From the NCBI GenBank assembly GCA_016789625.1, contig JAEUQS010000815.1:1-5727 (forward strand): 5,727 nt of DNA, read 5' to 3'. Under the pieces are notes generated by a model that ran no database searches, was not told the DNA's origin, and saw only the letters and a list, made by a program, of their open reading frames with translations. The position numbers and the translations under genes are program-made. Positions 1 to 3,320 of the stretch are shown here, piece after piece (position 1 is the first letter of the stretch; each line of letters starts with the position of its first letter). This DNA comes from Acidobacteriota bacterium. GTDB lineage: Bacteria > Acidobacteriota > Thermoanaerobaculia > UBA5066.

Positions 1-374
1 AGGAAGCGCTCCTCCCGGGTCTTGTTCGCGGCGGAGACGTCGAAGCAGCCGCAATCGATGGGGTTGTCCCACGAGAGGTTCAAGGAGATGGCCAGGATGA
101 ACGTGACGAGGAGCGCGCCCACGATCGCGGCCGAGGTGCGCGTCCAGATGCCGAGGACGAGCGCCAGGCCCACGAGGATCTCGAGCCAGGGGAGCACGAG
201 CGCGGAGACGTTGACGAGCGCCGCCGGGACGATGCGGTAGTTGTAGATCATGTGCGCGAACGAGGGCGGATCGCCGATCTTCGGCAGCGCGGCCGCGATG
301 AAGAACACCCCGAGCGCGATCGCGACGCGCACCGTGAGCCAGGGGTGGGTGAGGAGCTCCCTGGCGCGCGTCAT
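1..374 (-). CDS. MauE/DoxX-family redox-associated membrane protein (C-terminus cut by the window edge)
   Basis: The first 124 residues are visible and the gene runs off the left edge. After a basic start (MTRARELL) there are three hydrophobic segments, at about residues 13-30, 52-76 and 80-99, followed by the motif DCGCFD (cysteines 108 and 110). A Cys-Gly-Cys-Phe loop after the third helix is typical of the MauE branch of the DoxX-like membrane proteins, which are linked to disulfide and other thiol redox chemistry. With the N-terminus inside, the CGC loop would face the periplasm. The start codon overlaps the stop of the upstream rhodanese gene (ATGA, bases 374-371). This implies translational coupling, and no strong ribosome site of its own is seen. 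The substrate is unknown. Family assignment is fairly sure, but the exact role (MauE-like thiol maturation versus DoxX-like sulfur metabolism) is open. Confidence 0.82.
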   Translation of the reverse strand, partial: MTRARELLTHPWLTVRVAIALGVFFIAAALPKIGDPPSFAHMIYNYRIVPAALVNVSALVLPWLEILVGLALVLGIWTRTSAAIVGALLVTFILAISLNLSWDNPIDCGCFDVSAANKTREERF

Positions 375-1102
375 CGGGCCGGGCCCTTGGCCTGGGCTCC
401 GCCACGCTTCACCCAGTCGGGCCAGCCGTCCCGGTAGACGAGGAGGTTGTTGAACCCGGCGCCGAAGAGCTTCTCCGAGAGCATGTGCGAGTCCTCGCAG
501 TCGCCGCCCGAGCAGTAGATGACGATGGGGAGCTCCTGGTCACGGCCTTCGTTCAGGAGGGCGACGGTCTTCTGGTCCACGTCCGATTCCCAAACGGACA
601 TCGGCTGCGCGCCCGCGATGTGTCCCTCTTCGTAGATCTTCGTGCGCCGCGCGTCCAGGAAGAGCACGCCCTGGGCGTACAGCCACGCGGTGTCTTTCCC
701 GGTGACCTCGACGTACGGCTTGTCGGGATGGACGGGGAAGCGCGCCAGGAGCTCCTCCTTGGAGGCGGGCTTCGGGGCCTGGCTCGGCGCCGGGCTCGCG
801 GCCGGTTTCGGCACGGTCGGGGCCGGCGTTCCCAGCGTTCCCGGCGTCGCCGCGACCGGCGCGACGGTTGCAGGGGCCGGTGGAGCGGCGTCGGCCGGAG
901 TGGCAACGGCGGGCTGGACCGCGGCTTCATCGAGCTCCGGCGGAGGGGCCGGGCGCTCGGGAGGTGGCCCCTGGTTCGGCTTGTAGTCGCCCACCAGCTT
1001 CAGCTTGCGTTCCCGATCGGCCAGCGTGTTCGAGACACCCGCGCACAGGACGGCCAGAACGACGAGCGTCGCGGCTTCCAGGGCGTGCTTCTTGAGGTCC
1101 AT
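371..1102 (-). CDS. Membrane-anchored, probably periplasmic, rhodanese-domain protein
   Basis: The product has 243 residues. A short basic N-terminus (MDLKKH) precedes one hydrophobic segment at about 9-27, which could be an uncleaved anchor or a signal peptide. Next comes a Pro/Ala-rich linker (about 43-115) and a single rhodanese domain (about 116-235). Domain hallmarks are FLDAR (148-152), EEGHIAGA (158-165), the active-site loop YCSGGDCEDS with Cys197 as presumed sulfur acceptor and a second Cys202, and the closing motif YRDGWPDWVKRG (223-234). Rhodaneses carry sulfane sulfur as a cysteine persulfide. The CxGGxC loop with two cysteines could also support disulfide chemistry. The start at 1102 was chosen because the hydrophobic segment follows at once and a purine-rich stretch (GAAAGAAGAG) lies just upstream. 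A longer reading to 1303 would cross the divergent promoter and gltA. It is co-transcribed with the overlapping MauE/DoxX gene downstream. Confidence 0.88.
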   Translation of the reverse strand: MDLKKHALEAATLVVLAVLCAGVSNTLADRERKLKLVGDYKPNQGPPPERPAPPPELDEAAVQPAVATPADAAPPAPATVAPVAATPGTLGTPAPTVPKPAASPAPSQAPKPASKEELLARFPVHPDKPYVEVTGKDTAWLYAQGVLFLDARRTKIYEEGHIAGAQPMSVWESDVDQKTVALLNEGRDQELPIVIYCSGGDCEDSHMLSEKLFGAGFNNLLVYRDGWPDWVKRGGAQAKGPAR

Positions 1103-1149
1103 ACTCTTCTTTCGCTCTCCCGGGCGGCCTCCGCCGGGCCGGGCGGCAG

Positions 1150-1155
1150 ATTCTA
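1150..1155 (-). promoter_or_regulatory. Candidate -10 element of the rhodanese-MauE/DoxX operon
   Basis: Read on the minus strand, TAGAAT matches five of six bases of the sigma-70 -10 consensus. It would place a transcript start near 1143, giving a leader of about 40 bases before the ATG at 1102. The expected -35 position (CGGGAA) matches the consensus poorly, so the call rests on the -10 hexamer and its spacing to the gene. The leader would contain a small GC hairpin (GGCGG/CCGCC, bases 1123-1135). Confidence 0.4.
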
Positions 1156-1215
1156 AGCAAGCGCGGAGCCGCTTCCCGCGTGCCGGGATGGCGTCCCGAA
1201 ACGCAAAAGCCGCAC

Positions 1216-1221
1216 TAGAAT
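1216..1221 (+). promoter_or_regulatory. Candidate -10 element of gltA
   Basis: TAGAAT, a five of six match to the sigma-70 -10 consensus, lies 35 bases before the gltA start codon. Transcription would begin near 1228. No good -35 is present 16-18 bases upstream. The inverted repeat CGGGA-N5-TCCCG (1184-1198) occupies that place instead and could bind a regulator. A GGAAGGGG purine run (1246-1253) just before the ATG is the likely ribosome site, with short spacing. Confidence 0.42.
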
Positions 1222-1256
1222 CGGGCGACCGGAAGAGGGGAGCACGGAAGGGGCAC

Positions 1257-2555
1257 ATGAGCGGGAAGAGCACTCTGACCATCACCGACAACAGGACGGG
1301 CAAGACCTACGAGGTCGCCGTCGATCCGAATGGAACGATCAAGGCCCTCGACCTCCGCCAGATCAAGGTGGACGCCGAGGACTTCGGTCTCATGACCTAT
1401 GACCCGGCGTTCACGAACACGGCTTCGTGCAAGTCGGCGATCACGTTCATCGACGGCGACAAGGGCATCCTCGAATACCGCGGCTACCCCATCGAGCAGC
1501 TCGCCGAGAAGAGCAGCTTCCTCGAGGTCGCGTGGCTCCTCCTTCACGGGGAGCTGCCCACCAAGAGCGAGCTCGCCGAGTTCACGCATCGGGTCACGCA
1601 CCACACGTACGTGCACGAGAACCTCAAGAAGCTCATGGACGGCTTTCGGCACGACGCGCACCCGATGGGCATCCTCATCTCGAGCGTGGGCGCGCTCGCG
1701 ACGTTCTATCCCGAGTCCAAGGAGATCTTCGACGTCCCGAAACGCGAGCGGCACATCATGAGGCTGATCGCCAAGATGCCCACGCTCGGCGCGATGGCCT
1801 ATCGGCACTCGATGGGCTTCCCGTACGTGTTCCCCGACAACGAGCTCTCGTATACCGGCAACTTCCTCTCGATGATGAAGAAGATGGCCGAGCCCCGGTA
1901 CAAGGTCGATCCCGTTCTCGAGAAGGCGCTCGACGTTCTCTTCATCCTCCACGCCGACCACGAGCAGAACTGCTCGACGAACGCGATGCGCGGCGTGGGA
2001 TCGGCGCACACCGACCCGTACTCCGCCGTCGCCGGAGCCACCGCAGCGCTCTACGGCCCGCTCCACGGCGGCGCCAACGAGGCCGTGCTGCGCATGCTTC
2101 GCGAGATCGGCAGCCTGGCGAACGTGCCGGCCTTCGTGAAGGAAGTGAAGGAAGGCAAGGGCGAGAAGAGGCTGATGGGCTTCGGTCACCGCGTGTACAA
2201 GAATTACGACCCGCGCGCGACCGTCATCAAGAAGCTGGCCGAGCAGGTCTTCGAGGTCACGGGGCGGAACCCGCTCCTCGACATCGCGGTCGAGCTCGAG
2301 CGCATCGCCCTCGAGGACGACTACTTCATCAAGCGCAAGCTCTACCCGAACGTGGACTTCTACTCGGGCCTCATCTACGAAGCTCTGGGCTTCCCGACCG
2401 ACTTCTTCACGGTGCTCTTCGCCATTCCGCGCACCGCGGGCTGGCTCGCGCAGTGGAAGGAGCTTCTCGGCGACGCGGACCAGAAGATCGCCCGTCCCCG
2501 CCAGATCTACACGGGAGCCACCCGCCGGGACTACGTTCCCATGGATGCCAGGTAG
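1257..2555 (+). CDS. gltA: Citrate synthase, type I (hexameric GltA-like)
   Basis: This cytoplasmic enzyme condenses acetyl-CoA and oxaloacetate to citrate, the entry step of the TCA cycle. The 432-residue length is close to the 427 of E. coli GltA, and the N-terminal beta domain of the type I enzymes is present (about 1-45). The catalytic triad is intact. His270 lies in GPLHGGANEA, His311 in MGFGHRVYKNYDPRA and Asp367 in NVDFYSG, matching E. coli His264, His305 and Asp362. Other family landmarks are GILEYRGYPIEQLA (70-83), FILHADHEQNCST (229-241) and FAIPRTAGWLAQW (388-400). The start at 1257 is preceded by a purine run. The frame stays open upstream, but that part crosses the divergent promoter and shows no family sequence. 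The gene stands alone, divergent from the rhodanese operon and closed by a terminator. The cysteine used for NADH inhibition in E. coli (Cys206) seems absent from the matching segment, MKKMAEPRY. Confidence 0.97.
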   Translation: MSGKSTLTITDNRTGKTYEVAVDPNGTIKALDLRQIKVDAEDFGLMTYDPAFTNTASCKSAITFIDGDKGILEYRGYPIEQLAEKSSFLEVAWLLLHGELPTKSELAEFTHRVTHHTYVHENLKKLMDGFRHDAHPMGILISSVGALATFYPESKEIFDVPKRERHIMRLIAKMPTLGAMAYRHSMGFPYVFPDNELSYTGNFLSMMKKMAEPRYKVDPVLEKALDVLFILHADHEQNCSTNAMRGVGSAHTDPYSAVAGATAALYGPLHGGANEAVLRMLREIGSLANVPAFVKEVKEGKGEKRLMGFGHRVYKNYDPRATVIKKLAEQVFEVTGRNPLLDIAVELERIALEDDYFIKRKLYPNVDFYSGLIYEALGFPTDFFTVLFAIPRTAGWLAQWKELLGDADQKIARPRQIYTGATRRDYVPMDAR

Positions 2556-2575
2556 AAGATCCCGGCGCCGGGGAG

Positions 2576-2609
2576 AAAAGGAACCCGACATCGGGTTCCT
2601 TTTTTCTTT
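2576..2609 (+). terminator. Rho-independent terminator of gltA, possibly bidirectional
   Basis: The arms AAAAGGAACCCGA (2576-2588) and TCGGGTTCCTTTT (2591-2603) are perfectly complementary, so the hairpin core is an 8-bp stem, GGAACCCG/CGGGTTCC, with a four-base loop. It is followed by T6-C-T3. It starts 20 bases after the gltA stop. Because the left arm begins with AAAA and the regulator gene converges from the other side, ending at 2616, the same hairpin can act on minus-strand transcripts too, though with only four U residues. A perfect 12-bp palindrome, CCCGGCGCCGGG (2561-2572), sits just before it. Confidence 0.88.
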
Positions 2610-2615
2610 GGGCCG

Positions 2616-3077
2616 TCAGCTCTTCTGGCAGGCCGTGCAGAGGCCGCGAAGAACGACGGACAGGTCCTCGACGCTCTTGCCGTCGGGCAGCTTCGTGCGG
2701 CGCCGGAGCGGGAGCTCGGCCCAGTCCACGTCTTCCACGCGCTTGCACGCGCGGCAGATGAAGTGGTGGTGCCGGTTCACGTTCGCGTCGAACCGGGCGA
2801 GGGCGTCGTCGAGAACGAGCTCCTCCACGAGGCCGGCGTCCCGAAGCGAGCGCAGCACGTTGTAGACGGACGCGCGGGACGCCATCGTCGCGTCGAGGTT
2901 CACCGCCCTGCCGACTTCGTCGGCCGTCGGGTGCGAGGTCGTGCCGGAGAGGAACTCGAGAATCGCGACGCGTTGCTGGGTGACGCGGAGCCCGGAGCGC
3001 CGGAGGCGCTCTTCGAAAAGCGGGCGGGAGCAGCTCGATAGGGCTGGCATCCCCTCAGAATCCGCTCCACTCCCCAT
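2616..3077 (-). CDS. Fur-family transcriptional regulator, PerR-like
   Basis: The product has 153 residues (144 if translation begins at the second ATG, 3050). A winged-helix DNA-binding domain (about 20-95) includes LRVTQQRVAILEFL (30-43), HPTADEV (49-55) and the recognition helix ASVYNVLRSL. It is followed by the metal-binding dimerisation domain. Structural zinc cysteines are present as CRAC (108-111) and CTAC (147-150). The regulatory-site residues align one for one with Bacillus subtilis PerR at a constant offset of 12: His49, Asp97, His103, His105 and Asp116 for His37, Asp85, His91, His93 and Asp104. The Asp in RFD, where Fur usually has Glu, favours a peroxide sensor whose histidines are oxidised through bound iron. 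Targets are unknown, though autoregulation is common. The shorter start fits PerR length better. The longer one lies two or three bases from a predicted transcript start and could be leaderless. The gene converges on gltA and diverges from the protease gene. Confidence 0.93.
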   Translation of the reverse strand: MGSGADSEGMPALSSCSRPLFEERLRRSGLRVTQQRVAILEFLSGTTSHPTADEVGRAVNLDATMASRASVYNVLRSLRDAGLVEELVLDDALARFDANVNRHHHFICRACKRVEDVDWAELPLRRRTKLPDGKSVEDLSVVLRGLCTACQKS

Positions 3078-3080
3078 CGC

Positions 3081-3095
3081 AATTTAGATTAGCAC
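3081..3095 (-). promoter_or_regulatory. AT-rich promoter/operator candidate upstream of the Fur-family gene
   Basis: This is a short AT-rich island in GC-rich DNA. On the minus strand it reads TGCTAATCTAAATTG, containing an extended -10-like TGnTAATCT (hexamer at 3091-3086). A start near 3079 would put the first ATG (3077) at the 5' end of the message. The surrounding GCAATTTAGATTAGC is only a weak dyad (outer GC plus scattered pairs), so an autoregulatory PerR box here is a guess. No -35 with normal spacing is seen. Confidence 0.3.
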
Positions 3096-3123
3096 CAAAC
3101 ACGGGCAAAGCTCGGCGGGAACA

Positions 3124-3225
3124 GGGGTGGATCCGTGTGTGACCCATTGACCCACTCTTGCGTCCGTATGGGGTCAGATCCGGCCGCGGGTCGAGAATCG
3201 CACCGGGAAAGGGTCGGTTCCGTGT
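3124..3225. repeat. Three degenerate copies of a GGGGTCGGATCCGTGT-like repeat with TGACCCA inverted partners
   Basis: Copy A (3124-3138) is GGGGTGGATCCGTGT, copy B (3170-3182) is GGGGTCAGATCCG and copy C (3210-3225) is AGGGTCGGTTCCGTGT. Between A and B lie two tandem TGACCCA heptamers (3140-3146 and 3148-3154). These are near reverse complements of TGGGGTCA (3169-3176) and so can pair with copy B. The mix of direct and inverted copies in non-coding DNA resembles a decayed REP-type palindromic element. No transposase is present. It could instead be a cluster of regulator sites. Confidence 0.42.
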
Positions 3226-3260
3226 AAGTCGCGTGTGGAGAGTCGTTTAGATCTTCTTCG

Positions 3261-3274
3261 GTGATTCAGCTCAC
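3261..3274. promoter_or_regulatory. CRP-type dyad GTGA-N6-TCAC upstream of the M4 protease gene
   Basis: GTGA-TTCAGC-TCAC is a perfect match to the core of the E. coli CRP consensus (TGTGA-N6-TCACA). The outer pair is G/C instead of T/A, extending the dyad to GGTGA/TCACC (3260-3275). It is centred about 53 bases before the protease start codon. No convincing -10 could be placed, so activation and repression cannot be told apart. CRP/FNR-family proteins are widespread, but none is encoded in this window. Confidence 0.4.
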
Positions 3275-3320
3275 CAATGGCATGCGGATCGCAATACCAA
3301 GGCAGAGGATTGAATCAGCG

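Noticed and set aside
22..453. Small plus-strand frames opposite the MauE/DoxX and rhodanese genes
   Set aside because: They have no motif and no ribosome site, and they are antisense to well-supported membrane and rhodanese sequences.
1005..1256. An 84-residue N-terminal extension of citrate synthase
   Set aside because: It overlaps the start of the divergent rhodanese gene and the promoter region, is not citrate-synthase-like, and would exceed the family length. The ATG at 1257 gives the normal 432 residues.
1103..1303. A 67-residue N-terminal extension of the rhodanese protein
   Set aside because: It would begin inside gltA and bury the signal/anchor segment. The ATG at 1102 is directly followed by that segment and preceded by purine-rich DNA.
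1215..2591. A 458-codon minus-strand frame opposite gltA
   Set aside because: It has low-complexity, charged composition and no motif. It crosses the gltA promoter and the terminator, and the sense frame is an unmistakable citrate synthase.
1427..2761. A 444-codon plus-strand frame overlapping gltA and the regulator
   Set aside because: It is Arg/Pro/His-rich, runs through the terminator hairpin into an opposing gene, and is explained as a shifted-frame shadow in GC-rich DNA.
3147..3172. TTGACC...TATGGG as a sigma-70 promoter for the protease
   Set aside because: The spacer is only 14 bases and the -10 match is poor. TTGACC is better explained as part of the TGACCCA repeat.
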